The position numbers were made by a program, and so were the translations under genes. The notes under the pieces are model-generated. The model had not been told where the DNA came from. It searched no databases and was given only the letters and a program-made list of their open reading frames with translations. Of a stretch of 64,000 bases of DNA, positions 51,792 to 61,122 are shown piece after piece; the stretch's first letter is position 1; every line of letters begins with the position of its first letter. The DNA comes from Mesorhizobium caraganae (GTDB lineage: Bacteria > Pseudomonadota > Alphaproteobacteria > Rhizobiales > Rhizobiaceae), in assembly GCF_016836705.1 (NCBI RefSeq), contig NZ_JAFCGY010000024.1, positions 1 to 64,000 of the forward strand, given 5' to 3'.

Positions 51792-52286
51792 TCAGCCGGC
51801 GTCCTCTTCGCTCTTCAGCTCGTCGCCCTTGAGCTCGTCACCTTTGAGTTCCCCCAGCACGTCATGGAAATCCTTGGCCTCGCGGAAGTTGCGATAGACC
51901 GAGGCGAAGCGGACATAGGCCACGTCGTCGAGCGACTTCAGCGCCTCCATGACGAGACGGCCGACCTCGCCCGAGGCGATTTCCGTCTCGCCGGAGCTTT
52001 CGAGCTGGCGCACGATGCCGGTCACCGCGCGGTCGATGCGTTCGGGATCGACATTGCGCTTGCGCACCGCAATCTCGACCGAGCGCAAGAGCTTGTCGCG
52101 GTCGAACGGCACTTTGCGGCCGGACTTCTTCACCACCACGAGGTCGCGCAACTGGACGCGTTCGAAGGTGGTGAAACGGCCACCGCAATCGGGGCAGACG
52201 CGCCGCCGGCGGATCGCCGCGCCATCCTCGGCGGGGCGCGAATCCTTCACCTGCGTATCTTCGGACTGGCAATAGGGACAGCGCAT
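51792..52286 (-). CDS. nrdR: Ribonucleotide reductase repressor NrdR
   Basis: This 164-residue repressor of nrd genes has a zinc ribbon (CPYC at residues 3-6, CPDC near 31-34) and an ATP-cone (VVKKSGRKVPFDRDKLLRSVE in blocks near 50-70). The core ends near residue 148. The last residues form an acidic repeat, ELKGD twice then ELKSEED, not part of the family core. It lies between glyA and ribD, its usual place in alphaproteobacteria, though an extra secreted-protein gene is present upstream. Confidence 0.95.
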   Translation of the reverse strand: MRCPYCQSEDTQVKDSRPAEDGAAIRRRRVCPDCGGRFTTFERVQLRDLVVVKKSGRKVPFDRDKLLRSVEIAVRKRNVDPERIDRAVTGIVRQLESSGETEIASGEVGRLVMEALKSLDDVAYVRFASVYRNFREAKDFHDVLGELKGDELKGDELKSEEDAG

Positions 52287-52374
52287 GGAGAGCCTTCGGG
52301 TTGGCGATTCTGGCTAGATCAGGATGACGTTTGGTTGAATGACCGAATCGGTATCCTGATCTATCTCTTTGTTG

Positions 52375-52421
52375 AGCATGATCTTTTCCGAAAACCGGTT
52401 CCCACTTTTCGGGATCATGCT
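52375..52421. repeat. Palindromic GATC-type intergenic repeat, copy 2
   Basis: AGCATGATC (52375-52383) pairs with GATCATGCT (52413-52421). The centre tccgaaaaccggttcccac matches the copy at 50627-50675. It lies between nrdR and the secreted protein gene. Confidence 0.85.
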
Positions 52422-52533
52422 TTAGACGAGAGGCTTAGAGGTTTTTGCCGGGACGGGCAAAGGTTCGGCAAAGACCGCTCGCTCCCTCAGAGATAGCGAG
52501 GCGCGAGGAAAATTGCCAGCCGCGCCAGATAGG

Positions 52534-53121
52534 TCAGGGCGCGACGTCCTTGGTCGGGAAGCCGCAGGATGTTCCGAGGTTGCGGTAGGCCTTGGTGAAG
52601 CCATCCATCGGGATGCTGGCGACAGTTTGCTTGCCGAACGTCACATCGAGCGAGATGACCTGGCGCATGGCACGCAGCAGCGCGAGGCTGGTCTTGGCCT
52701 GGTTGTCGACCGTCCAGCTCGGGCGGCCGGCGGCATCATTGGAATAGACCGTCGCGGAAACCTTGACGCCGGGGTCGCCGAATGTCGCCGCGATCTTCTT
52801 GCCCGTCGGCAGCTCCTTGTTGGCGACCGTGATCATGATGGCCGGATAGGCGTCGGGCGGCAGGGCGTCGCCGGTCGAGATCGAAAGCGTCAGCGTGCCC
52901 GCATTGCCGCTGCCATCGAGAAAGGCGGTAGAGGCGGCGCAGGTCTTATGCGAATCCTGGCCGGTATCGAGCGCATCGATGATGGTGGTCCACCTGCCAA
53001 AGGTGGTGGTCGCCGGCATATCCGTGCTCGGTTGCGTCTGCTCCTGGGCAAACGCGACCGACACAGTGAAAGCGGCAAGCGAGCCGAAGAGGGCCAGAAT
53101 GGCAGGACGGTACACACGCAT
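52534..53121 (-). CDS. Secreted protein, possibly IalB-like
   Basis: This 195-residue protein has a signal peptide (residues 1-26, ending AFAQE). The mature part is beta-rich with FGRWTTIIDALD, two cysteines about 100 residues apart (HKTCAAS near 60 and GTSCGFP near 186) and GFTKAYRNLGTSCGF near the end. The pattern of W, spaced Cys and a late GF..A..NL resembles invasion-associated locus B proteins, but the match is weak. GGAGA eight bases before the ATG at 53121 decides the start. It lies between glyA and nrdR. Confidence 0.6.
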   Translation of the reverse strand: MRVYRPAILALFGSLAAFTVSVAFAQEQTQPSTDMPATTTFGRWTTIIDALDTGQDSHKTCAASTAFLDGSGNAGTLTLSISTGDALPPDAYPAIMITVANKELPTGKKIAATFGDPGVKVSATVYSNDAAGRPSWTVDNQAKTSLALLRAMRQVISLDVTFGKQTVASIPMDGFTKAYRNLGTSCGFPTKDVAP

Positions 53122-53202
53122 CAATCAAATCTCCAGTAGGCCGCGCCGCCCGAACGGGAGCGGCGCGGAGCGCGGGATATAAAGACGACGCGCGGAGTGC
53201 GG

Positions 53203-54516
53203 TCAACCGAGATAGGGATAGAGCGGGAAACGATCGGTCAGCGCCACGACCTTGGCCTTCACCGCCGCCTCCACAGCCGCATTGCCCTCGTCTGAATTGG
53301 CAACCTTCAGTCCGTCCAGAACTTCGGCGATCAGCTTGCCGATCTCGCGGAATTCGGCCTGGCCGAAGCCGCGCGTGGTGCCGGCCGGCGTACCAAGGCG
53401 AACACCCGAGGTGACGAAAGGCTTTTCCGGATCGAACGGGATGCCGTTCTTGTTGCAGGTGATGTTGGCGCGGCCGAGCGCCGCCTCGGCCCGCTTGCCG
53501 GTGGCGTTCTTGGGCCTGAGGTCGACCAGCATCAGATGGTTGTCAGTGCCGCCGGAGACGATATCGAGGCCGGTTTCCTGGAGGCTCGACGCCAGCGCCT
53601 TGGCGTTGGCGGCAACGCTCTCGGCGTACACCTTGAAGCTCGGCTTCAGCGCTTCGCCGAAGGCAACCGCCTTGGCGGCGATGACATGCATCAGCGGGCC
53701 GCCCTGCAGGCCGGGGAACACCGCCGAGTTCATCTTCTTGGCGATGTCCTCGTCATTGCACAGGATCATGCCGCCGCGCGGGCCGCGCAACGACTTGTGC
53801 GTGGTGGTCGTGACGACATGAGCATGCGGCAATGGCGAGGGATGCACACCGCCGGCGACGAGGCCCGCGATGTGGGCCATGTCGACCATCAGATAGGCGC
53901 CGACCGCGTCGGCAATCTCGCGAAAACGCTTCCAGTCCCAGACGCGCGAATAGGCGGTGCCGCCGGCCAGGATCAGCTTCGGCTTGGTCTCATGCGCGGT
54001 CTTCTCGATGGCATCCATGTCGAGCAGATGGTCTTCCCTGCGCACGCCATAGGAGACGACCTTGAACCATTTACCGCTCATGTTGACGGGCGAGCCGTGG
54101 GTCAGGTGGCCGCCGGAATTCAAATCGAGACCCATGAAGGTGTCGCCGGGCTGAAGCAGCGCCAGGAAGACCGCCTGGTTCATCTGACTGCCGGAATTCG
54201 GCTGGACATTGGCGAAGTTGCAGCCGAACAGCTTTTTGGCGCGCTCGATGGCGAGTTCTTCCGCGACATCGACGAACTGGCAGCCGCCATAGTAGCGCTT
54301 GCCCGGATAACCCTCGGCATATTTGTTGGTCATGATCGACCCTTGCGCCTCGAGCACCGCGCGCGAAACGATGTTTTCCGACGCGATCAGCTCGATCTCA
54401 TGGCGCTGGCGGCCGAGCTCGTTGCGGAGGGCGCCGAAAATATCCGGATCGGCATCGGCAAGCGTGGTTTCGAAGAAGGACTCGAATTTGTTCGACGCTG
54501 CCGCTACAGTTGCCAT
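53203..54516 (-). CDS. glyA: Serine hydroxymethyltransferase
   Basis: This 437-residue PLP enzyme interconverts serine and glycine and feeds one-carbon units to folate. The PLP-lysine motif is VVTTTTHKSLRGPRGG near residue 240. Other landmarks are ENIVSRAVLEAQGS near 46, YAEGYPGKRYYGG near 65 and LGTPAGTTRGFGQ near 385. The length is normal. It leads the leftward nrdR-rib block. Confidence 0.96.
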   Translation of the reverse strand: MATVAAASNKFESFFETTLADADPDIFGALRNELGRQRHEIELIASENIVSRAVLEAQGSIMTNKYAEGYPGKRYYGGCQFVDVAEELAIERAKKLFGCNFANVQPNSGSQMNQAVFLALLQPGDTFMGLDLNSGGHLTHGSPVNMSGKWFKVVSYGVRREDHLLDMDAIEKTAHETKPKLILAGGTAYSRVWDWKRFREIADAVGAYLMVDMAHIAGLVAGGVHPSPLPHAHVVTTTTHKSLRGPRGGMILCNDEDIAKKMNSAVFPGLQGGPLMHVIAAKAVAFGEALKPSFKVYAESVAANAKALASSLQETGLDIVSGGTDNHLMLVDLRPKNATGKRAEAALGRANITCNKNGIPFDPEKPFVTSGVRLGTPAGTTRGFGQAEFREIGKLIAEVLDGLKVANSDEGNAAVEAAVKAKVVALTDRFPLYPYLG

Positions 54517-54712
54517 GGCCTGAAAATCCTCCGGTTCGGGGCAATTTACCTATGCATATCGCTGCCCCAAAACCGCTGCTCAGTTCTGGGCGACACGCAT
54601 TGCCGCGCCATTAACACAGTTGTTTTGGCCTCGCCACGTTTGCGGCGCGAAATTTGCTGGCCGGATTGCGGCAGAGCGACCCTGAACCCCGCTATTTCCA
54701 CTCCTGCCGCCC

Positions 54713-54875
54713 CTGGCGCTTGTCGCCGAGGGCAAGACCGACTGGGAAATCTCGGTGATCCTCGGCGTCGCCCAGGCGACGGTGCGCTTCCATGTCGACA
54801 ATGCACGGCGCAAAGCTGGGCGCCGTCAACCGCACCCAAGCGGTGGCGAGGCTGGTGAACCAGCGGCTCATATAG
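54713..54875 (+). pseudogene. Remnant of a LuxR-type helix-turn-helix domain
   Basis: Read together, two frames encode LALVAEGKTDWEISVILG, then VAQATVRFHVDNARRK, then LGAVNRTQAVARLVNQRLI before a TAG at 54873-54875. This is the C-terminal half of a GerE/LuxR DNA-binding domain. The frame shifts by one base at an AAA near 54812-54814, where AAG CTG is expected. No LTPRE start of the domain and no start codon are present. It is a decayed end of a regulator beside glyA. Confidence 0.75.
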
Positions 54876-54898
54876 GCCGAGACCAGCCAGAGCGGCGC

Positions 54899-54933
54899 AA
54901 CAAAAAAGGCCGCCTTTCAGGCGGCCTTTTGTT
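54899..54933. terminator. Bidirectional terminator
   Basis: AAGGCCGCCT and AGGCGGCCTT form a 10-base stem with flanking A and T runs (aacaaaa and ttttgtt), able to end transcription both ways. It lies between the LuxR remnant and the L,D-transpeptidase gene. Confidence 0.9.
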
Positions 54934-54948
54934 AATTATATCAAATAT

Positions 54949-56202
54949 TTATAGCGAAGATGTGATCTGCAGTTCGCTGGCGCCATCGAGTGCGTAGACG
55001 TCGTCGCGGAACTGCACAACGCCAGGTCCTGTCGACCATGCCGACAGATAGAGGAAGTGGACCGGCACCGGGTTGACGACCTGCACAGGCGTGTTCTCAC
55101 CGGTCTTGATGGTCGCCTCGAAATGCTGGCGGTCCCAACCGGGGGTATCGCGCAGGATCCAGGTGACGAGGTCGCGCACGTTCTGCACGCGCACGCAGCC
55201 CGAGGAATCGAAGCGCATCATCTTGCCGAACAGGCTCTGCTGCGGCGTGTCGTGCATGTAGACGCCGTCCGGGCTCGGGAAGTTGATCTTGACCGAGGCC
55301 ATGGCGTTGCCGGAGCCCGGATCCTGGCGGAAGCGGTATTTCGCGGCATCGTCCGTCGACCAGTCGACGTTCATCGGATCGACTTCGCTGCCATCCGGCG
55401 CGAACAGGCGGATATGACTGTCCTTGAGATAGTTGGGGTCCTTCCGCATCAGCGGAATGATGTCCTTGCGCACGATCGAGACCGGCGCGTTCCAGTAGGG
55501 ATTGACAATGATCTCGTTGATCTTGGAATTGACCACCGGCGTCTGGCGATCGATCTTGCCGACGATTGCGGTGTGACGCAACACGACGCGGTCGTTCTCG
55601 ACCGCCTCGATCTGTGCCGCCGGAATGTCGACCAGTACATAACGGCTGCCCAGCGTGCCGGCCTTTTCGCGCAGCCGCTCCAGATTGGTCTGCAGCTGGC
55701 CGAGCCGGATCTGCGCCGAAACATTCATCGCGGCATAGGTGTATTTGCCCATGGCACCGTCTGCCGGCAGGCCGTGGCGGGTCTGGAAGCGCTTGACCGC
55801 CGCATCGACATAGGAATCGAACGACGTCGAAATGCCGGCGCTCTGCGCCAGGTCGCCCGAAATTATCAGCCGCTTGCGCAGCGGCACGACATCCGGATCG
55901 TCGACGCCGAGTTGTAGCTTCTTGGTCGCCGGAACGTCTTGCCAACCGCCCTGGGCGACAATATTCTGATACTGTGCCACCGCCTGTTCGGTGAAAGCGA
56001 CCGTCTGCAGGCTGAAGATCGGCAGCGTCGAGGCGACCTTGCCGCCTTCCGAGGCGCGGGCGTCGAACTGGTCGTCCCAATTGCCGCGGGCCGAGGATTT
56101 CAGGATATCGTCGATGACGTCCTGCGCGCTGGCGACATTACCGACCATGGCGACGGCGAGCGCGGAGGCTCCGGAAAGGAAAAAGCGGCGGCTGGTTCTC
56201 AT
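54949..56202 (-). CDS. L,D-transpeptidase with twin-arginine-like signal
   Basis: This 417-residue cell-wall enzyme makes or edits 3-3 crosslinks. The N terminus MRTSRRFFLSGASALAVAM resembles a Tat signal. A peptidoglycan-binding segment lies near 165-200 (YVDAAVKRFQTRHGLPADG). The YkuD catalytic motif is HDTPQQSLFGKMMRFDSSGCVRVQN, given here in parts: His near residue 312, then SSGCVR near 328 with the catalytic Cys. The ATG at 56202 is preferred; MSGTSMRT from 56217 is an alternative. Its likely regulator, an LdtR-like MarR protein, is about 1 kb upstream. Confidence 0.9.
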   Translation of the reverse strand: MRTSRRFFLSGASALAVAMVGNVASAQDVIDDILKSSARGNWDDQFDARASEGGKVASTLPIFSLQTVAFTEQAVAQYQNIVAQGGWQDVPATKKLQLGVDDPDVVPLRKRLIISGDLAQSAGISTSFDSYVDAAVKRFQTRHGLPADGAMGKYTYAAMNVSAQIRLGQLQTNLERLREKAGTLGSRYVLVDIPAAQIEAVENDRVVLRHTAIVGKIDRQTPVVNSKINEIIVNPYWNAPVSIVRKDIIPLMRKDPNYLKDSHIRLFAPDGSEVDPMNVDWSTDDAAKYRFRQDPGSGNAMASVKINFPSPDGVYMHDTPQQSLFGKMMRFDSSGCVRVQNVRDLVTWILRDTPGWDRQHFEATIKTGENTPVQVVNPVPVHFLYLSAWSTGPGVVQFRDDVYALDGASELQITSSL

Positions 56203-56542
56203 CGACGTTCCAGACATTCTTGTAGCGTTTGGCGCGTAGCGTTCCGCTACTTGCTCGATCATTGGGCGATATCGCCCGCACTCTAAAGTTGGCACTGTTA
56301 ACAATTAGCCAACCATGACCTGCATCACTCAGCCGTAAAAAGCGGACTGCGATGCGACATTGCAGGCGCGCCGATGGCTTACGCCGCTGCATCACCCGCA
56401 TCCTCGCTTCCACCGCGAATATGGCGGCAACGTGGCTTTGCGTCGAATTTGGACCCGCCAGCAATCTGAAATGGAATGACCGGTGCTTTTCGGCACCGTC
56501 CCCTGACTTGTTCCCTCAAAGCCCGAGTCTCGCTGGTCCGGC
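56203..56542. other. Upstream region of the L,D-transpeptidase gene
   Basis: No gene is seen in these 340 bases. GTAGCG (56236-56241) and CGCTAC (56245-56250) form a perfect hairpin or dyad close to the transpeptidase start. An AT-rich run near 56290-56310 could hold the promoter. A weak cggtgc/gcaccg hairpin is at 56481-56498. Confidence 0.4.
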
Positions 56543-56920
56543 TCAGTTCTTTGCGTTGCCTGCCAGCTCCGAACAGCGTTGCAACACCTGGTTCTCCGGA
56601 TAGCGCAGCAGCTTGTTGTCATCGAGCTTGAGCAGCAGCGTTCGTCTTTTGTCGACGCTCTGCTCATCGTCCGAGCAGGTCATGTCGAGAATGATGACGT
56701 CCAGGCCTTTCAGTTTCTGGACTTTTTGCACGCTACAGCCGACTTCCCACATGTCCGCCGATTTGTCGGTGAACGTCACGATGGAGTCATTGTTGTCGCA
56801 CGGGCTCGAGCCTTCACTGGCGAAGGCGCCCTGCCACCACTCCTGCGCAAACGCCATTTGCGGCGCGGCCAAGAGCATCATTGCAACCGGATAGATTTTG
56901 AGATTGTTGCCTAAACGCAT
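56543..56920 (-). CDS. Small secreted Cys-containing protein
   Basis: This 125-residue protein has a signal peptide (ending AFAQE near residue 25). The mature part has four cysteines (SPCDNND, VGCSVQK, DMTCSDDE, LQRCSEL), suggesting two disulfide bonds, and a strand-rich middle (IVTFTDKSADMWEVG). GGAGG eight bases before ATG 56920 fixes the start. It lies between ldtR and the L,D-transpeptidase gene on the same strand. I do not recognise a family; small Cys-rich periplasmic proteins of this plan are common in rhizobia. Confidence 0.7.
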   Translation of the reverse strand: MRLGNNLKIYPVAMMLLAAPQMAFAQEWWQGAFASEGSSPCDNNDSIVTFTDKSADMWEVGCSVQKVQKLKGLDVIILDMTCSDDEQSVDKRRTLLLKLDDNKLLRYPENQVLQRCSELAGNAKN

Positions 56921-57020
56921 GCTGTCCCCTCCGGGCGGTGAGATTAGGCATTGCGGAGGCGAAAGCAAACCGCGGCAAGGCGCGGCGTGGTCAAATGGTG
57001 GTCACAGCCATGATCGCAAA

Positions 57021-57050
57021 AAGGACCGACGCCCCCCGGCGCCGGTCCTT
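57021..57050 (-). terminator. Terminator after the MarR-type gene
   Basis: AAGGACCG (57021-57028) pairs with CGGTCCTT (57043-57050). On the minus strand the hairpin is followed by a T-run (complement of caaaaa), so it ends the MarR-type transcript. Confidence 0.8.
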
Positions 57051-57107
57051 CATTTGCTTTCCCCCGGCCGCGCTTCTTCTGGCGCGGCTCGCGTTCCGAT
57101 GTCCGGA

Positions 57108-57623
57108 TTACATCCGGTAGGCGATGGTGTCGTTCCAGAAACGATCCAGGCGCTGCAGCGCGCGGTTCATCTGCTTGAACTCTTCGCTGTTGATGCCGCC
57201 GACCTGTTCGATCGAGCCGACATGGCGCTCATAAAGACCGGCGACGACATCGGCCACTTCATTGCCCTTCGGCGTCAGCGAGACGCGGACCGAACGGCGG
57301 TCGATGCGCGAGCGCTGATGGTTGATGAAGCCGAGATCGACCAGCTTCTTCAGATTGTAGGAGACGTTCGAGCCGAGATAGTAGCCACGCGAACGCAACT
57401 CGCCGGCGGTCAGCTCGGAGTTGCCGATGTTGAACAGAAGCAACGCCTGGATGGCATTGATGTCGGAACGGCCGTTGCGGTCGAACTCGTCCTTGATCAC
57501 GTCAAGCAGACGGCGATGCAGACGCTCCACCAGCTGCAGCGATTCCATGTAAAGCGAACGGATAGCCTCGCGGCGATCGTCGGATACGTTGGCGGTCTTC
57601 GCCGCCGGACGCGAATTGATCAT
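57108..57623 (-). CDS. ldtR: LdtR-like MarR-family regulator
   Basis: This 171-residue protein has a central MarR winged helix-turn-helix (SELTAGELRSRGYYLGSNVSYNLKKLV in blocks near 70-95; wing RSRIDRRSVRVSLTPKG near 104). The N-terminal RREAIRSLYMESLQLVERLHRRLLDVIKDE helices and overall length fit LdtR, known from Liberibacter and conserved in Hyphomicrobiales, where it activates an L,D-transpeptidase gene. The transpeptidase gene is two genes downstream here. A GGTGA/TCACC dyad lies 27-47 bases before the start. Confidence 0.85.
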   Translation of the reverse strand: MINSRPAAKTANVSDDRREAIRSLYMESLQLVERLHRRLLDVIKDEFDRNGRSDINAIQALLLFNIGNSELTAGELRSRGYYLGSNVSYNLKKLVDLGFINHQRSRIDRRSVRVSLTPKGNEVADVVAGLYERHVGSIEQVGGINSEEFKQMNRALQRLDRFWNDTIAYRM

Positions 57624-57649
57624 TGTCTTTGCCTCTCGTTTGTCGCCCT

Positions 57650-57670
57650 GGTGATTTTTTGTTTTTCACC
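57650..57670. promoter_or_regulatory. Candidate autoregulatory site of ldtR
   Basis: GGTGA (57650-57654) and TCACC (57666-57670) form an inverted repeat with an 11-base T-rich centre, just upstream of ldtR. MarR proteins often bind their own promoters at such dyads. Untested. Confidence 0.35.
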
Positions 57671-57826
57671 TTGATCGCGACACTATCGAATACTCATAAA
57701 ATTCGACTTAAACGCTAGGGCTAACAAGAGCTTACCGGTAATAGGTTTCGGAAGACGCTTAACGAACGGTCACCCGAGCAAGGATAATTAACCTAAAGAT
57801 TTAGCCAATGGCGGCGGGGCGGCGCT

Positions 57827-58249
57827 TCAGGCGCGCGTGGGGCGCTTCTGCATCCAGATCACGACGCGAAAGACGACATAAAGCAGCGCCACCGCGAAGT
57901 GCGAAAACAGGATCAGCGGCCGGTGGCCGAACAGATCGGGAAAGCCGGCATACATGATGATCTCGGTGACGGCGCAAATGAACCAGATCACCGGGCCCCA
58001 GGAGGCCAGCATCCACAGGCCGGCCGCGGCGAATGGAAAGAACACGGCCAGCATCACCGCCGCGACCTGCCAGTGCACCGGCATCAGGTCGAAGCGCCAC
58101 AGCGCACCGGGATAAAAGCCGATCAGCCGGATCCAGTACAGGATGCCGAACAACAGGCAGTAGCCGGCGATGACGCGCTGGAACCAGGCGAAGATGATTT
58201 CGACGCCCGAGGGCTGCAGCACGACGCGCCGTGACGTGACCTCGCTCAC
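57827..58249 (-). CDS. Small multi-span membrane protein (DUF6163-like)
   Basis: This 140-residue protein has four hydrophobic segments (for example WFQRVIAGYCLLFGILYWIRL, in part, near 20-40; WQVAAVMLAVFFPFAAAGLWML, in part, near 60-80; the last near 118-133). It starts at GTG 58249, overlapping the hydrolase stop by GTGA, with GGAG upstream. This matches an alphaproteobacterial family of unknown function usually coupled to an enoyl-CoA hydratase-like gene, as here. Confidence 0.7.
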   Translation of the reverse strand: MSEVTSRRVVLQPSGVEIIFAWFQRVIAGYCLLFGILYWIRLIGFYPGALWRFDLMPVHWQVAAVMLAVFFPFAAAGLWMLASWGPVIWFICAVTEIIMYAGFPDLFGHRPLILFSHFAVALLYVVFRVVIWMQKRPTRA

Positions 58250-59283
58250 AGATCGAGCTCCTGTTCGAGCGGCGCGAAATATGCGTCGACCGAAGCCGCG
58301 TCGACTTCGGCGAGGCTTGCCGGCCGCCATTGCGGCGTCGAGCCCTTGTCGATGATGGCGGCGCGGATGCCTTCATAGAAGTCGTGGCCGGTCAGCATGC
58401 GGTTGAGGATGCGGAACTCCATCTTCATGCAGGCTTCCATCGACAAAGTCAGCCCGGCGCTGATCTGGCGCCAGGCGACATTGAGACTGGTGGGCGAGCG
58501 GGTGCGGATTGTGGCCAGCGTCTTGGCGGCAAATTCGTCGGCGCCGGCCGCCCGTTCCAGGCTGGTGATGATATCAGCCAGCGAAGGTTGGGCAAAATGG
58601 CGGGCGATCGCTTCCAGCATCGGCTGGCCGGTCTCGCGCTTGGCCGGCACGAAAAAGCCGCGCAGCACCGATTCCGGATCGCCATTGGCGCAGAGCCGGT
58701 CGAGGAACGCAGATTGGTCAGCGGCCTTGATGGTGTGGGTGGCCAGGCCCGACCACAGCGCATCGCCATAGCGGATACGGTTGCCGGTCAGTGCCAGGTA
58801 CATGCCGAAGCTGCCGCCGAGGTCCGGCAGAAGGTGGCTGCCGCCGACATCGGGGAAAAAGCCGATGCCGACTTCAGGCATGGCGAACTGGGCGTTCTCG
58901 GTCAGCACCCGGTGCGAGCCGTGGAACGAGATGCCGACGCCGCCGCCCATAACGATGCCGTCGATCAGCGCGACATAAGGCTTTTTGAAGCTGTTGATAC
59001 GGGCATTGAGCCGGTATTCGTCGGCGAAGAACTCGACCGGCGGCTTTCCGGCGCGGGCCTCATAGACATGCATGATGTCACCGCCGGCTGAAAACGCCCT
59101 GCCCTCGGCCTTGACGACGACGACATCGACGCCGGCATCCTGCTCAAAAGCGTTCAGCGCCTTGTCCAGCGCCTTGATCATGCGATGCGTCAGCGCATTG
59201 AGCGCCTGCGGCCGCGTCAGCGTGGCGACGCCTGCCTTGCCCAACCGTTCAAAGCGGATCTCGTCGCCGCCGCCAAAATCCAT
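58246..59283 (-). CDS. 3-hydroxyisobutyryl-CoA hydrolase/enoyl-CoA hydratase-family protein
   Basis: This 345-residue crotonase-fold enzyme shows AFSAGGDIMHVYEARAG near residue 65, and IDGIVMGGGVGISFHGSHRVLTENAQFAMPEVGIGFFPDVGGSHLL in blocks near 108-152, with the glutamate of PEVGIG and the aspartate of FPDVG. Those and the long C-terminal region fit 3-hydroxyisobutyryl-CoA hydrolase of valine breakdown better than classic enoyl-CoA hydratase (about 260 residues). It leads a two-gene leftward unit with the DUF6163-like gene. Confidence 0.85.
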   Translation of the reverse strand: MDFGGGDEIRFERLGKAGVATLTRPQALNALTHRMIKALDKALNAFEQDAGVDVVVVKAEGRAFSAGGDIMHVYEARAGKPPVEFFADEYRLNARINSFKKPYVALIDGIVMGGGVGISFHGSHRVLTENAQFAMPEVGIGFFPDVGGSHLLPDLGGSFGMYLALTGNRIRYGDALWSGLATHTIKAADQSAFLDRLCANGDPESVLRGFFVPAKRETGQPMLEAIARHFAQPSLADIITSLERAAGADEFAAKTLATIRTRSPTSLNVAWRQISAGLTLSMEACMKMEFRILNRMLTGHDFYEGIRAAIIDKGSTPQWRPASLAEVDAASVDAYFAPLEQELDL

Positions 59284-59470
59284 CGTCAGAGATTCCCTCC
59301 CCGCGCCTGCGGGACTGAAGTGCTAAAGGCGGCGCATGGGTGCGTCAACCGGCGGAGGGTGGTTTGGATTTCGCAATGGAACGCGACCGTGCTTTGCCCC
59401 AGGCAAAAATGCGGGCAAAATTGCCGGCGAAACACCATCTCAGCCTGTCTTGTGATCCAAGAGCAAACGC

Positions 59471-59977
59471 ATGACGATTGAAACCGCAGCGCCGGGCTAT
59501 GGCTGGGAAATGCCGAAAAAGTTCGACCCCGACGATGTGCTCAGCCGTCCGCTGATGGCCAACCTGGCGACCGTGACCGCGGATGGCGCGCCCCGCAATG
59601 CGCCGATGTGGTTTATCTGGGAGGACGATGCGATCTGGCTGCTCGGCTCAACCGAGGCAAGTGCTGCTGTCAAACACCTCGAGCGCGACCCGCGCTGCGC
59701 GGTGGAGATCGTCCATTTCGACAATGAGGCCGGCATCCTGCTGCATCTCGGCCTGCGCGGCGCGGCCACCATCGAGCCGATGTCGCCCGACCGCTTCAAA
59801 CGACTGCTGCATAAATATCTGGGTCCCGAGGCGACCTGGAACCGCTGGTTCGTCAACACCGTGGCCGATTTCGACCATCCGAACGGACGCCTGATCCGGC
59901 TCGCACGGGAGAGCATCTTCACTAACAATGTGTCATTCTTCAAAACCGGACCCGAGCTGGCGTGGCCACCGAAGTGA
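59471..59977 (+). CDS. Pyridoxamine 5'-phosphate oxidase-like flavin protein
   Basis: This 168-residue protein has the split-barrel FMN-binding fold: MANLATVTADGAPRNAPMWFIWEDDAIWLL in blocks near 28-58, then RDPRCAVEIVHFD near 76. It belongs to the broad PPOX group that binds FMN, F420 or heme; the substrate is unknown. It precedes hemB by about 85 bases on the same strand and may share its transcript. Confidence 0.8.
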   Translation: MTIETAAPGYGWEMPKKFDPDDVLSRPLMANLATVTADGAPRNAPMWFIWEDDAIWLLGSTEASAAVKHLERDPRCAVEIVHFDNEAGILLHLGLRGAATIEPMSPDRFKRLLHKYLGPEATWNRWFVNTVADFDHPNGRLIRLARESIFTNNVSFFKTGPELAWPPK

Positions 59978-60062
59978 TGACGGAGATCGCCTGGCACAAT
60001 CGTGTCGCATTGGTCAGCGGCAAGGGCTCGTGGTAAAAGCCGCCCGATCCGGAGTTATGGCG

Positions 60063-61094
<1,032 letters not shown>

Positions 61095-61122
61095 CCGCGC
61101 CGTGGCCACCCTGCTCCACCTC

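Noticed and set aside
53536..54858. Plus-strand frame opposite glyA
   Set aside because: Shadow of glyA. Only its end, 54713 onwards, carries real protein-like sequence, reported as a LuxR remnant.
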